Source: Hysterangium stoloniferum (Eukaryota; Basidiomycota; Agaricomycetes; Hysterangiales; Hysterangiaceae). From it: a stretch of 64,000 bases of DNA. The position numbers and the translations under genes are program-made. This document shows, in pieces, positions 1 through 11,125 of this stretch. Below the pieces are notes generated by a model, which did no database searches, was not told the origin of the DNA, and saw only the letters and a list, made by a program, of their open reading frames with translations. Position 1 is the first letter of the stretch. Each line of letters starts with the position of its first letter. The stretch covers positions 186,001-250,000 of the forward strand of contig WHVD01000105.1 of assembly GCA_015178975.1 (NCBI GenBank). Reading direction: 5' to 3'.

Positions 1-108
1 GTTAGTTGGGATAGCATGAATCCAGTCATTGAATACCAAACAAGCAACACCCGCAGCTCACTAATCCATGCAGAGGGGTCAGATTCACGTAATCTTCAAC
101 ATGTTTGT

Positions 109-940
109 TCAATCTCCTGATTGGCTATCATGAGGCACAACCTCTGGAATGCAAGGAGGAACCTTGAAAACGTACAGCGACTGGGCTGGGCGCATTCTAT
201 TAAGTATTTTCCTCCATTCGAAACCTCCCCTCGATCCTGGAGCGCCTCGCTCCCATGGGATCAGATTTGAGGACAAAGACAAGGCGAATATTGCAAAAAA
301 GGTCAACCAGTATCCAAAGGCACTTGTGAGAGCGCTATAAGGTATAACTGATGCGTAGCGATACAGCAGACATGCGAGGAAGCCAGAGGCCATGACCACT
401 TGATAGCCAACGGGTGTAAATTTGGTATAGCAAGCCTACCGAATGACACACCTGTATATCCCCGATATTCAGTGACCGCGGCTTGAAGGAGGAAAATGAA
501 GAGGAAGAAGCCCCAAGCACACAGGATGTCTTGAAGAAGACGAATCATCGGTAAATTGGTATTTGATTCGGGCCGCTCATGGAAGGAAGGCCTCGTAATC
601 TGGAATGCGCGCTTGGACATGGTGTAGGGTCTGGAACAGCCTGGAGCATCCCAGATAGCCGTTCTTCCTCCGAGCGCCTGAAACCATTGTAGTGATGAGT
701 CTTCCAATCGAACAAGTCTTTTATTTTATTTAAAGGGAACCCTTTTGAGCACCTGGCTGGACTGGTGCTGCTATTACCACAAACAGGCAACTGAATGAAA
801 CATGATGTCGTCATTATCGAGGTGAATACGGTTTTCAGCGTCCGAGCACGTTTTGCCATCTCTGACCCACCTTTGTACGATTCCTGGCGATTCAGAGTTC
901 TCGTTAGTATGTATCTAAGGTTCGTTGGCCTCATCACGTG
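109..940 (-). pseudogene. Family B membrane-protein gene, copy B1 (decayed N-terminus)
   Basis: Unknown family. The last two exons are clear: one runs 707 to 440, then a 41-nt GT..AG intron (439-399), then 398 to 109. The joined frame gives a soluble N-terminal part, a hydrophobic stretch (IRLLQDILCAWGFFLFIFLL), and after the intron two more hydrophobic segments (ASGFLACLLY and YWLTFFAIFALSLSS). The tail contains IPWERGAP and PPCIPEV, which recur in other B copies. Upstream of 707 the frame is closed by a TAA, where the 17.2-18.1 kb copy has a tyrosine codon, so this copy is probably inactive. The gene reads away from the A copy at 1968, and a TATATATA run near 996-1003 is a candidate promoter. 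Function unknown. Confidence 0.5.
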
Positions 941-993
941 GGTTTAAAATGACTATACTCCAGGTTAGATTCCCAGCCACTCTTGAATTGACA

Positions 994-1005
994 AAGATAT
1001 ATATA
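994..1005 (-). promoter_or_regulatory. TATA-like element upstream of B1
   Basis: A TATATATA run lies about 55 nt upstream of the first in-frame ATG of the B1 region, in the shared space between divergent B and A. Assignment is by position and motif only. Confidence 0.3.
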
Positions 1006-1409
1006 CAAAATGCCGGCCAGGCACGTCAAGTGAGATACCCAGCTGTCAGCTTCTGAACTTGCATATAATAATCAAGTTAATTATGTACTAATACACATAC
1101 ATCAGCAAGTTTCAAAGCATTAAAAAATATGTCCTCTTTACACAATTTATTAACAAAAATAGGTAGAAACATGAAAATGCCACGATCAGCCAGACGGGCA
1201 GGATATTACATATGATGTTTTCATCATGAACCTTGCAGGTCCAGGACGTGAAATGAGGAGCAAAACCATGATACCATTCAACCATATGAGGGGTTCCCCA
1301 TTACTCCGCTCACACGGACCGGGTAATACTAATTCTAGCGTGTACTTAATTATGAATATAGATTACATGCACAATTTGCTAATGAAAACCTGACGGACTC
1401 GCCACAAAC

Positions 1410-1920
1410 AGGCATATTTACTTTCTACGCCAATTATCCCAAGTAAAGAATTATTAAAATGGGATACTCGTTGGAATTCTGAAATAATTGAACACGAAGC
1501 GGATGCTTCAGCTAAATATAGCCAGAGTGGCGGGGCTGTACCTGAGAAGCGCTGTCATGGATAGCATCCACTGCATTTACATATTCTATCAATTGACATG
1601 TCACTTCTCAACTAACGTAAGAGATTAATTCCCAAAAATCTAGCGCTCGAGAAGTCGGAAGTTGCCACAATATGCGGTGAAAGTTCATCGAACTATTCAT
1701 AACTGCCACATCTACTCTCCGCCGTAGACAATCTGTTGAATACCAAGGAATTGGTGTATACCATAGTGAGAGAACTTGAGACAATCCTGGAGCATGTATT
1801 AATGAAGGAGGTTGAGGTTTGAGGTTGTGTAAAAAGAAGGGATGAATAGCTGGGTATCCTGTACAAAGCACCGCCACAATGCGATACCTTGAAATTTATT
1901 CCCTTGATAACTGTAACTTA
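1410..1920 (+). other. Conserved coding-like segment upstream of gene A
   Basis: Most A copies carry a homologous ~500-bp segment just upstream. In the better copies (31352-31074, 35022-34834, 13045-13239, 58426-58380) a shared frame reads roughly SERIEHEADVSVRYSPSG, then CIYIFYQ, STNVKAELP, EVATLCGE, LPYV, DLLKSKELVYTIVSELESIL and MKEVERLQVV. It could be an older exon of A or a third gene relic. Here it is closed by TAA in the VKAELP region (GTAAGAGATTAATTC). The copy before the intact A gene at 19024 is closed too, so it is not needed for the A reading frame starting at Met-Ser-Thr-Ser-Asn. Confidence 0.4.
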
Positions 1921-1967
1921 AAAGCGCAGCATCCCCTTCCGGTATCACAACCACCTGCTACCCACCA

Positions 1968-3947
1968 ATGTCGACTTCAAACGAGAGGACGCTGAGCAGC
2001 AACGATGTCGTACGGGCTGAAAGCCTCCTACAAGAAGTTGAGTGGCTACAACCCTTGGTCTCCCCAGCTGCATTGAGCGCAGAAGAACGGGAAGAGAGAT
2101 TTGACGCGGTGGGAAGGGAAATATTCCGGGTAAAGCTTCGAGACCAATGGAACTGTATCGAAGATGGGCATGGCGTGTGTTATCGAGGTCCCGAAGACGA
2201 CGAGCATATACCACTGTCTGAAGAAGACGTGGAAGTTTGGGTTGACGAATGGGTGCGCACAATACAATAGCCTTTCATGTACACTGTTGAAAAACTGGAC
2301 GCTTTTAGTGCCTAGGAGAAGCACATTGTCATGACCCACCGACTATAATTAAAATGCGAGGTAGATCCACCAACACGACATCGAACATGAACCCATATTG
2401 CAGTCATCATGAGATCCACTGGGGAGTGGTTTCACGGGCTGATAGCTCGTCTTCAAGTGTTGAAATTAGCCCCGGGTATTACCTAGGTGTTGGCATGGAC
2501 AGGATTGGGATGGGCGTGCTTCACAGCGCACAGAGAGCTTTGCTGATGGCAAAGTTGACGATATACGGGGGAATGGCCCGTGGATATGGAAGCAACAAGG
2601 CTTTTAACAAGTGTCTAGAGAAGTATCTCACTCTTCCAAGACTTGGAATGGTAATTCAAGAGACCATCGATTTGATGAAGTAGGGATACAACCGCGTCAA
2701 CCATTGATTACTCAACATACTCACGTCTTTCTAGACCCACCTATCCCCTTCGAATTAGACAACAGGCGTGGGTGGTCTTACGGGAGTGGACGTTCTTACA
2801 CCGAATGCGTTATTCAAGTGGTATACAGCGGAGAAACCGAGTTCACACTGCCAAGCTTATGACATATTTGGCTTGGGCCTTCCTCTGGTGTCCCGGCGCT
2901 CGATGGTCAGATGTAGATCGGCGATCAACTTCAATTACGTCTTCCCTTTACAAGGCTGTCATCAGATCACCACTACACACCAACGTGGATGAGGCTGCGT
3001 CCACATTCATTGTACAAATCGCCGAATATCATTCATTATCTTTTCCTTCTCCAAATTTCATCACCAGTGGCCTTGGGTATATCGTGGAACACATCTCCCA
3101 CGTGCGTCAATTGTCTGCAGTGGAGCTCGCTGCGATCAGAGTTTACATTGAATTCTGGTTAAAACCGTGCGTCGCGACATCACATTATTGCATCCTGCCC
3201 ACCAAAACCAGAACAGACAAAATTACTCACACCGAATTTCCTCGTTTGAATCTCCTATAAGGATTCTCGTGTGTTGCATCCACCAAGATTCCTGGTTTCG
3301 AAATATTGCTAGAGATTTATTGAAGCTTATTGTAGACGACGCAAGCCTCCATATAGCAACATTGACACTTCATATCGATGAGAACATGTCAGATTCACTT
3401 GTTCACCGTATCTGCGACCTAGAAACCTTCTTCGATGACAGCACGCTTCTCAGGCATCATATCAACCAGCTGAATGTGGTTTCTTCGCTCATTGAACCCC
3501 TCCTAAGGTATGTTGACAATGTTTGACATTGAAGCACAATCTCATATCCGCCCATTCAAATATCCTACCAGTCTGATTATGACACACACGAGTGAAACCT
3601 TTTCTCTCCTCTTTTCAGGCAGGAAAATAATCCAGGTCACTCTGAAGCTGATAGCTGCATCTCCCGACATCGAATCCGCGTGTACCATAGTGCGCAGCCT
3701 CAATATAATCGACATTCTCGCTCGTCTTCTTCCACATTGTGACCCAATGCATGGCTCAATCAACGGTCGATACTTCGTTACCGACCTTGAACAGTTTTAC
3801 CTCGTGTCGCATTCCTTCCTTTGTGTCATCGCCACACCTTTCACCGGTGTGTGCGTATCGTCTCATTCAAGCTCCCGATCCGTGTTGGAGAATCATGGTT
3901 GGTCTGCCGATGCTCTTCTTCCATCCACTACGCACAACATATCATAA
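1968..3947 (+). CDS. Family A gene, intact copy A1 (584 aa, five exons)
   Basis: Unknown family. Exons are 1968-2252, 2309-2679, 2735-3166, 3217-3507 and 3572-3947. All introns are GT..AG (56, 55, 50 and 64 nt), and the exon sum of 1,755 nt is a multiple of three with no internal stop. Exon 1 (95 aa) is acidic and holds LLQEVEWLQPLVSP, then C-x3-D-x-H-x2-C around residues 62-70, the position of the C-x2-H-x-H-x2-C motif of sister copies. Exon 2 has CLGEAHCHDPP, a serine run and a helical stretch (QRALLMAKLTIY). Exons 3-5 look all-helical, ending HNIS. There is no signal peptide or membrane segment, so it is probably cytosolic or nuclear. It is divergent from B1. The ATG has a CACCAATGT context shared by all copies. 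ARM/HEAT-like folding is a guess. Confidence 0.75.
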
Positions 3948-4099
3948 TTTCTCCTTGGTAACACCGACACATTGTCCACCCAGGAGGAAGAATACTACTA
4001 TTACTCTTCAGTTAACTCCCCTTTGGCAATATTTCCAATTTATGTAAAGATACATAGTTTGAGGGCATTCAAAAGCGCATATAGTCACTTTTACTTTGT

Positions 4100-4640
4100 G
4101 TGCTTCACAGCTTCTCGTTGATTCTATACATACATTGCATATATTGGTAGGCGTTAGTGGTGGCTAGAATCACATCCAATTTATCAAGGAGAATCAGTTC
4201 AAATAGAATACGACTCGGAGCTTTCAAAGAATGCAGCGTATCAGTTAGTTGAGATAGCAGGAAGCACGAGCATCTATTGCCATCTTTCACCCACCATTGC
4301 ACGATTTCTGGGCATTCTGAGTTCTCGTCATTATGTATCTAAGCATAGTAGGTCTCATCAGGTCAGTTACAAGCGACTATAATCCAATTTAGACCACCAG
4401 CTGCTCTTTAAATGACAATGATATAGACAAAAATCCGGGTCTGGCAGTGCAATGAGATACCCAGCTTTCAACTATGAACTTGCATATAATAATCTATGTA
4501 ATTATGTACTAATACACAAACCAGCATGCTTCAAACATTAAAATACATCCACTGTACACAAATATATTAACAAAACTAGGGCGATAGAAACATGAAAATA
4601 CAACGATAAGTGACGCAGGCAAGATATTACATATACCTTT
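4100..4640 (-). pseudogene. Family B fragment with B/A intergenic flank (copy B2)
   Basis: Homologous to the 3' flank, N-terminal part and upstream flank of B1 (compare 760-1250). The C-terminal membrane exons are missing. The shared stretch includes the 'cattatgtatctaag' block and the 'acttgcatataataatc' block. No open frame remains. Confidence 0.4.
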
Positions 4641-4744
4641 TTCATAATGAACCTTGAAGGTGCAGGAAGGGAAACGAGGAGCATAACCATGACAACATTT
4701 AACCATATCGGGGTTTCCGTCATGATCCAAGTTTCTGGGAAAAG

Positions 4745-5697
4745 ACAAAGGACTCCAACTCAAGCTTGGGGATAAAAGTACTTTACAGAGCAAAGAAATA
4801 TTCGTTGATGACAAAGTTGATGATACACAACCGAATGGTGCGTGCACGATGGGAAGGCCAAAATCTCGTTGATGGGTTTCGGCTCAGCTATCTCACTCCG
4901 CTCAAGCTGGGAATAGTAATTCAAGCGAGCATTGATTTATTGAGGTAGGGATACAACAGCATCAATCAGCGAGTACATTCAAAATACTCACGTCCTTCTA
5001 GACCCACCTATCCCCGTCGAATTCGAAAACAGGCGTGGATGGTCTTAGAAGGGTTCTGGGTTTCAAATGGTGGATCGCAGAGGAACGGATGACATACTGC
5101 CAAGCTTCTGTTAAATTTTGGTTCGGCCTTCTCCTCATCTCCCGGCGCTCGATGGGACGATATAGATCGGCCATCAACTGCAATTACGTCTTCGCTGCAC
5201 AATGCTGTAATCACATCAACGTTACCAACGTGGATGAGATTGCGTCCACATTTATTCTTCAAATCGCCGGATATTTCTCATCTCCATGCATTGCAGTTAT
5301 TGTGCATCAGGAAAGTGGGAAGATCAGTAAGTATGCCGTCTATATTGGCTCGAGCCATCTAGGAGAGCTAGCTCGACTCGGCTAGACACACTACTTTGCG
5401 AGATCCCTATTTACTAGTCGGTATAAAAGCTTACTATGGATCTAGTGAGTCTAGGGAGGTTAGAGAGTCTACATAATGGGTGTAGACATTCCCTGTAGTG
5501 GAGCTCACTGCGATCAGAGGTTACATTGAATTATGGGGGCAATCGTGCGTCGCGATATCACATGATTTCATCCTGCCCACCAAGCCCACAACAGACAAAA
5601 CTACCCACACCGACGTTCCTTGTATGAATCTCCTGTACGGCGTTTCATATTTTGGCTGCACCAAGACACCTTGTTTCGATATTTTATTCCAGAAGGG
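4745..5697 (+). pseudogene. Family A fragment A2 (exon 2 middle to exon 4)
   Basis: Begins inside exon 2 (GIKVLYRAKKYSLMTKLMI at about 4766-4825). It keeps the exon 2/3 junction (donor near 4947, acceptor near 5001) and the exon 3 ending, including the 50-nt intron 3 (ACCAAGCCCACAACAG before ACAAAACTACC). About 190 bp of unrelated DNA (about 5305-5490, with TATAAAAGC) replaces part of exon 3. After about 5695 the sequence turns into the inverted upstream flank of another A copy. Exon 1 and exon 5 are absent. Confidence 0.55.
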
Positions 5698-5699
5698 AT

Positions 5700-6290
5700 G
5701 CTGCGAGAGTCGACTACCAGGCTTAGGATTGTGGCCGTGTTCCTACAGGATACACACTGTTCTGTCCTTTCCTTTTAACCAACTTGAAGGCCCACTAATC
5801 CTTCTTGTATAATACAGACAGGATATTCTCACGTCACTTTACCATTTTGACACTTATACCTTGGACTTCATCATATCATTTTAAAGGCCTCTAATTTTGT
5901 TCCAATTTCTGTGCCTTATGATAACCAATCCGGGAATTGAACAGATTTTGAAGATTAGATGAATCTGACCGAGATCAATGCCGGTATGCATTAGTGGATG
6001 TTTGATATGGGTGTCTTTTGCTACTCTTCAATCACTTGCTTTATCTATCCCAGCTACCTGACATGCTGCTTGTGATCTCTCAGTGGTAGTTTATTTGAAG
6101 TGATTCTCGTTGATAAATAGGACGTGATTCTAACCACGAGTAGCGCCCACCAGTATGCAAAATGGTGTCTAGCATCGACGAGAAGCTGCCAAGCACACAC
6201 AGGCGGTACAAAGTCACCATATGCGGTCTTGAATGGTCTTAAACTATGTATCATTACATGAATTAGATATATTGCCAAAAGGGGAGTTAA
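5700..6290. other. Mosaic spacer: inverted A upstream flank joined to B 3' end
   Basis: 5700-5890 matches the reverse of the A upstream flank (compare 10830-10990). 5890-6060 matches the 3' end of a B copy read on + (compare 8515-8600). 6060-6290 is the usual A 3' flank on the minus strand. No gene can be supported here. Confidence 0.45.
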
Positions 6291-6298
6291 GTAAAGCG

Positions 6299-8057
6299 TC
6301 ATAATACTATCCCTCCTGGTTTGGATTGTGTATTGGTGTTATCCAAGAGAAATTGGGCTGGCGCAATGGATGGAACAAGAGCATCGGCACGCCAATCATG
6401 GTCTTCCAACACTGATCTGCAGTTTGAATTAAATGTTAGGCACACACCAGTGAAAGGTGTGGCGATGACACAAAGGAAGGAATGGGCCGCGACAGTTACG
6501 CGTTTAAGGCAGCGACCGAGGTATTGATCGTTGATTGAACCCCGCATTGCGTCACAATGTGGAAGAAGACGAGAGAGAATGGGGATGATATTGAGGCTGC
6601 GCACTATGGTACACATGGATTCGATGTCGGAAGATCCAGCTATCAGCTTCAGGGTAACCTTGATAAGTTTCTCCTCTGACGAGAGGTGGAGGAGCCAGAT
6701 ATTTTGATTCGTGTGTGTCGTAATCAGACTGGTAGGATATTTGAATGAGCGGATATGAGATTATGCTTGAAGGTCAAACATTGTCAACATACCTTAGGAG
6801 GGGTTCAATGAGCGAAGAAACCACATTCAGCTGGTTGATATGATCCTTGCGAAGCGTGCTGTCGTCGAAGAAGGTTTCTAGGTCGTAGATATGGTGCGAA
6901 AGTGAATATGACATGTTCTCATCGATATGAAGTGTCAATGTTGCTATTTGGAGGCTTGCTTATATGGTGCGAAAGTGAATATGACATGTTCTCATCGATA
7001 TGAAGTGTCAATGTTGCTATTTGGAGGCTTGCTTCGTCTAAAATAACCTTCAATGCATATGCAGCGATATTTAGAAACCAGGAATCTTGGTGGATGCAGC
7101 ACACGAGAATCCTTATAGGAGATTCAAACAAGGAAATTCGGTGTGAGTAATTTTGTCTGTTCTGGTTTTGGTGGGCAGGATGCAATAATGTGATGTCGCG
7201 ACGCACGGTTTTAACCAGAATTCAATGTAAACTGATCACAGCGAGCTCCACTGCAGACAGTTGACGCACGTGGGAGACTTGTTCCACGATATACCAAAGG
7301 CGATTGGTGAGGAAAATTGGAGGAGGAAAACATGATGAATAATATTTGGCGATTTGTACAATGAATGTGGACGCAGCCTCATCCACGTTGGTGTGTAGCG
7401 GTGATTTGATCACAGCATTGTAAAGCGATGACCTAATTGAAGTTGATCGCCGATCTACATCTGACCATCCAGCGCCGGGACACCAGAGGAAGGCCCAAGC
7501 CAAATATATCATAAGCTTGGCAGTGTGAGCTCCGTTTCTCCGCTGTATACCACTTGAATAATATATCCGTTGTAAGGACGTACACTCCCATAGGACCACC
7601 CACGCCTGTTGTCTAATTCGAAGAGGATAGGTGGGGCTAGAAAGACGTGAGTATGTTGAGTAATCAATGGTTGACGCGGTTGTATCCCTACTTGATCAAA
7701 TCAATGGTCTCTTGTATTACCATTCCCATTCTTGGCAGAGTGAGATACTTCTGTAGACACTTGTCAAACGCCTTGTTCCTTCCATATCCACGGGCTATTC
7801 CCCCGTATATCATCAACTTTGCCATAAACGAAGCTCTCTGTGCACTGTAAAGCACTTTCATCCCAATCCTGTCCATGCCCACTCCTAGGTAATACCCGGG
7901 GCTAAGTTCAACACTTGAACACGAGCTATCAGCCCGTGAAACAACTCCCCAGTCGATGTTCTGATGACTGCAATATGGTCTCATGTCCGATGTCGTGTTG
8001 GTGGATCTACCATTTTAATTATAGTCGGTGGGTCATGACAATGTGCTTCTCCTAGGT
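6299..8057 (-). pseudogene. Family A copy A3, lacking exon 1 and frameshifted
   Basis: Near-identical inverted partner of A1 exons 2-5. Exon 2 starts at 8057 and runs to about 7690, and exon 3 ends near 7207. Exon 1 is gone: at about 8058 exon 2 abuts a B fragment. A perfect 73-bp tandem duplication in exon 4 (6889-6961 and 6962-7034) shifts the frame. The last exon keeps VRSLNIIPILSRLLPHCDAM. It cannot make the family protein. Confidence 0.65.
6889..7034. repeat. 73-bp direct tandem duplication inside A3 exon 4
   Basis: Two identical 73-bp copies sit head to tail (6889-6961, 6962-7034). No other A copy has the second one, so it is a local event. The length is not a multiple of three, so the exon frame is broken. 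Confidence 0.85.
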
Positions 8058-8059
8058 AC

Positions 8060-8625
8060 TAATCAAATACCAATTTCCTGATGCTTCGTCTTCTTCAAGA
8101 CATCCCGTGTCCTTGGGGCTTCTTCCTCTTCATTTCCACCTCAAGCCGCGGTCACTGAATATCGGGGATATACAGGTGTGTCATTCGGTAGGCTTACTAT
8201 ACCAAATGTACACCCGTTGGCTATCAAGTGGTCATGGCCTCTGGCTTCCTCGCACGTCTGCTGTATCCCTACGCATCAGTTATACCTTATAGCGCTCTCA
8301 CAAGTGCCTTTGGATACTGGTTGACCTTTTTTGCAATATTCGCCTTGTCTTTGTCCTCAAATCTGATCCCATGGGAGCGAGGCGCTCCAGGATCGAGGGG
8401 AGGTTTCCAATGCAGCGAATTACTTAATATAATGCGCCCAACGCAGTCGCTGTACGTTTTAACGGCTCCTCCTTGCATTCCAGAGGTTGTGCCCCACGAT
8501 AGCTAATCAGGAGATTGAACATAGATTTTGAAGATTACGTGAATCTGACCCCTCGGCATGGATTAGTGAGCTGCGGGTGTTGCTTTCTGGTATTCAACGA
8601 CTGGATTCATGCTATCCCAACTAAC
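8060..8625 (+). pseudogene. Family B fragment B3 (membrane exons), inverted partner of B1
   Basis: The two last B exons are present with the same 41-nt intron (donor after GTGTCATTCG near 8188, acceptor before TGGTCATGG near 8230). The final frame, ending at 8506, holds VMASGFLARLLY, YWLTFFAIFALSLSS and IPWERGAPGSRGGF, differing from B1 at only a few residues. The 5' part of the gene is missing because the fragment is fused to A3 exon 2. Confidence 0.55.
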
Positions 8626-8883
8626 TGATACCCTGCTTTCTGTGAAACGTCTGATGGTCATTTCAACGTGCGTATAGCATCAACGAGAAGCTTCCAGGAA
8701 CACAAAGGCGGTCAAAAGTGACTATATGCACTGTATGTAGCTTTACATAAATGAGAAATATAGCCACAAGGCGAGTGAAGGAAAGTGTAATAGTACTATC
8801 CTTCCTCCTCGTTCGTATAGTGTATCAGTGCTATCCAAGAGACATTATGCGTGCGGAACGGATGGAAAAACAGCATATGCACG

Positions 8884-10744
8884 CTAGTCATGGTCTTCCA
8901 ACACTAATCTGGATGTTGAATTGCATGGTACGCACAGACCGGTGAAAGGTGTGGCGATGGCACAAAGGAAGGAATGAGTCGCGACAGTTACTCTTTCAAG
9001 GGAAGCACCGAGGTTTTGATCGGTGATTGAGCCGCGCATTGCGTCACAAAGTGGAAGAAGACGGGAGAGAATGGGGATGATATTGAGGTTGCACACTGTG
9101 GTACACGTGGAATTGATGTCGTAAGACGCAGCTCTCAACTTCAGAGTGACGTCAATTAGTCATTTCTCTAACCACAGGAACCACGAATTTGGACACATGC
9201 GTGTCAGAATCAGACTGGCAGGATATTTTGATGGGGCGGGAATCAGATGATGGTGGAAGGGAAAGAATCTCAACATACCTTAGGAGGGGCTCAACGAGTG
9301 AAGAAACTACATTCAGCTGGTTTATATGATCCATGCGGGGTGTCCTGTCATCGAAGAAGGTTTCTAGGGAAAATATATCGCGCCACAGTGAATGTGACGT
9401 GTTCTCATCGATGTGAAATGTCAAGGACGCTATATCTAACTTTATGTCGTCCACTACAACTTTCAATACATCACCAGCAATATTTCGAAACCAGGCATCT
9501 TGGTGGATGCAACATAAGAGAAGCTGTATAGGAGACTCATAGAAGGAAAGTCGGTGTGGGAAATTTTTCTATTGTGGTGTTGGTGGGCAGGATGAAAGGA
9601 TGTGATGTCGCGACGCTCGGTTGTACCCAGAATTCAATGAAACCTCTAATCGCAGTGAGCTCCAATACAGACAGTTGACGCACGTGACAAGTCATGTCCA
9701 CGATAACCGCAAGGTGCTTAAGGAGGAAGGGAGGTGGATTGCATGGGGATGATAAATATCGGGCGATTTGAAGAATAAGTGTCGATTCAACCTCATTAAA
9801 GTGTAGCGGTGATTTTATGACAGCATTGTAAAGTGAAGACGTAATTGCACCTGATCGCCGATCTACATCCGACGATGGAGCGCCGGGACGCCAGAGGAAA
9901 GCCGAACCCAAAGATACTATCAGTTTGTCAGTGTGTCCTCCCCCTAATACCACTGATGCCTGTTCTCAAATTCGGAGCGGGTATATGGGTCTACGAACAT
10001 TGAGTAAGTATGTCCGGTGTTTAATGATTGCCATGTTGTGGCCTACCTCATCAAATCAATACTCTCTTGAATGAATATTCCCAGTATTTGCAGCGGAATA
10101 TACTTTTGTAGAAGCTTGTTAAAGCCCTTGTCGTCTCCGTATCCACGCGCCATTCGCTTGTATAGCGTCAACTTTGCCATCAGCGAAACCTTCTTTGCGT
10201 TGAACAGCACTTTCATTCCAATCCTTCCCAAACCGACTCCTAAGAAATATCCTGGGGAAATTTTAATACTTGAAGATGAGCTATCAGGAAGTGAGCCCCC
10301 TCCCCAGTCGATATTATGGCTCTGATATGCACCGAGATTTGATGTCGTGTTGGTGGACCCCCCTCGCATCTTAATAATTGTCGGGGGGTCATGGTAATTT
10401 CTCTCTCCTTGGCACTGAAAGCATGAGGTTTGTCAAGAGTGCATGTAAGAAACATATTTCATTTTGCACACCCATTCTTCCACCCAAACTTCCACGTCTT
10501 CTTCAGACAGTAGTATGTGCTCGTCGTCTTCAGGTGCTCGGTAACATAAACCTTGCCCATGTTCCAGACAGCTCCATGGTTCTCGAAGTTTCATCTGGAA
10601 TATTTCCCTCATTCTCGTTTCATTGATATCCTGTCGTTCTACCCTCAATATAGCCGGTGAAACCAAGGGTTGTAGCCACTCAACCCCTTGTAGGAGTGGT
10701 ATTATATGTTGCCTGTTCACAGTTATCTCGTTGGAAGTTGACAT
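8884..10744 (-). pseudogene. Family A copy A4 (nonsense codon and lost splice donor)
   Basis: Exon 1 (10744-10460) is open for 95 aa and reads CLEHGQGLC at the Cys/His motif. Exon 2 (10414-10047, 368 nt) is open. Exon 3 starts at 9990 but has TGA at 9968-9966, where other copies have CGA, and lacks about 13 codons of its front. The donor of intron 3 is GA instead of GT (9618-9617). Exon 5 reads NLNIIPILSRLLPLCDAM and ends early at 8884. Every damaged site is a small change in an otherwise full-length copy, so loss of function looks recent. Confidence 0.7.
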
Positions 10745-11125
10745 TGATGATAGGAGTCATGCTCATCCCGTAAGGGAATGCTGCCCTTTAAGGTGCAGTT
10801 AGCCGGCGAGTCAATATTCAGCCATAGCTTTGAGGCTGTGCTCCTACAGGATACCCACTGGTCCATCGTTTCCTATTAAATGACTTGAAGGCCCACTCGT
10901 CCTGTTCCAAAAATACAGCCAGGATACTCTCAAGTTACTTTAATACTTTTTACCGATATTCCTGAACTTCATTAGATCGCATACTGCAGACAACACATGT
11001 GGCAGCTGGGAATTCATTGACAAGCTGTCAACGCATCATGTGGTAACTTCCTCAATTCTTGAGCGCTGGATTTCAGGCCAATCCAGCTTTCAGACGTGAC
11101 ATATCGATGGATACAATGTGTAAAT
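10745..11125 (-). other. Upstream flank of A4
   Basis: Shares the 'ctacaggatacccac' and 'atcgcatactgcaga' blocks with the flanks of A12 (28100-28330) and A16 (38690-38960), marking a subfamily of flanks. It has no intact frame of its own. Confidence 0.35.

Noticed and set aside
109..940. Family B as a fungal wax synthase or P450 N-terminus
   Set aside because: The hydrophobic layout and the ERGAP stretch hinted at these, but no catalytic or diagnostic motif of either family is present.
3167..3526. Separate gene starting at MRRDIT.. inside A copies
   Set aside because: Seen in many copies, but it is exon 4 read through the 50-nt intron 3. Splicing joins it to exon 3 in frame.
5305..5490. A clean transposon insertion in A2 exon 3
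   Set aside because: The foreign ~190 bp replaces exon sequence rather than splitting it, and no target duplication or matching ends were found.
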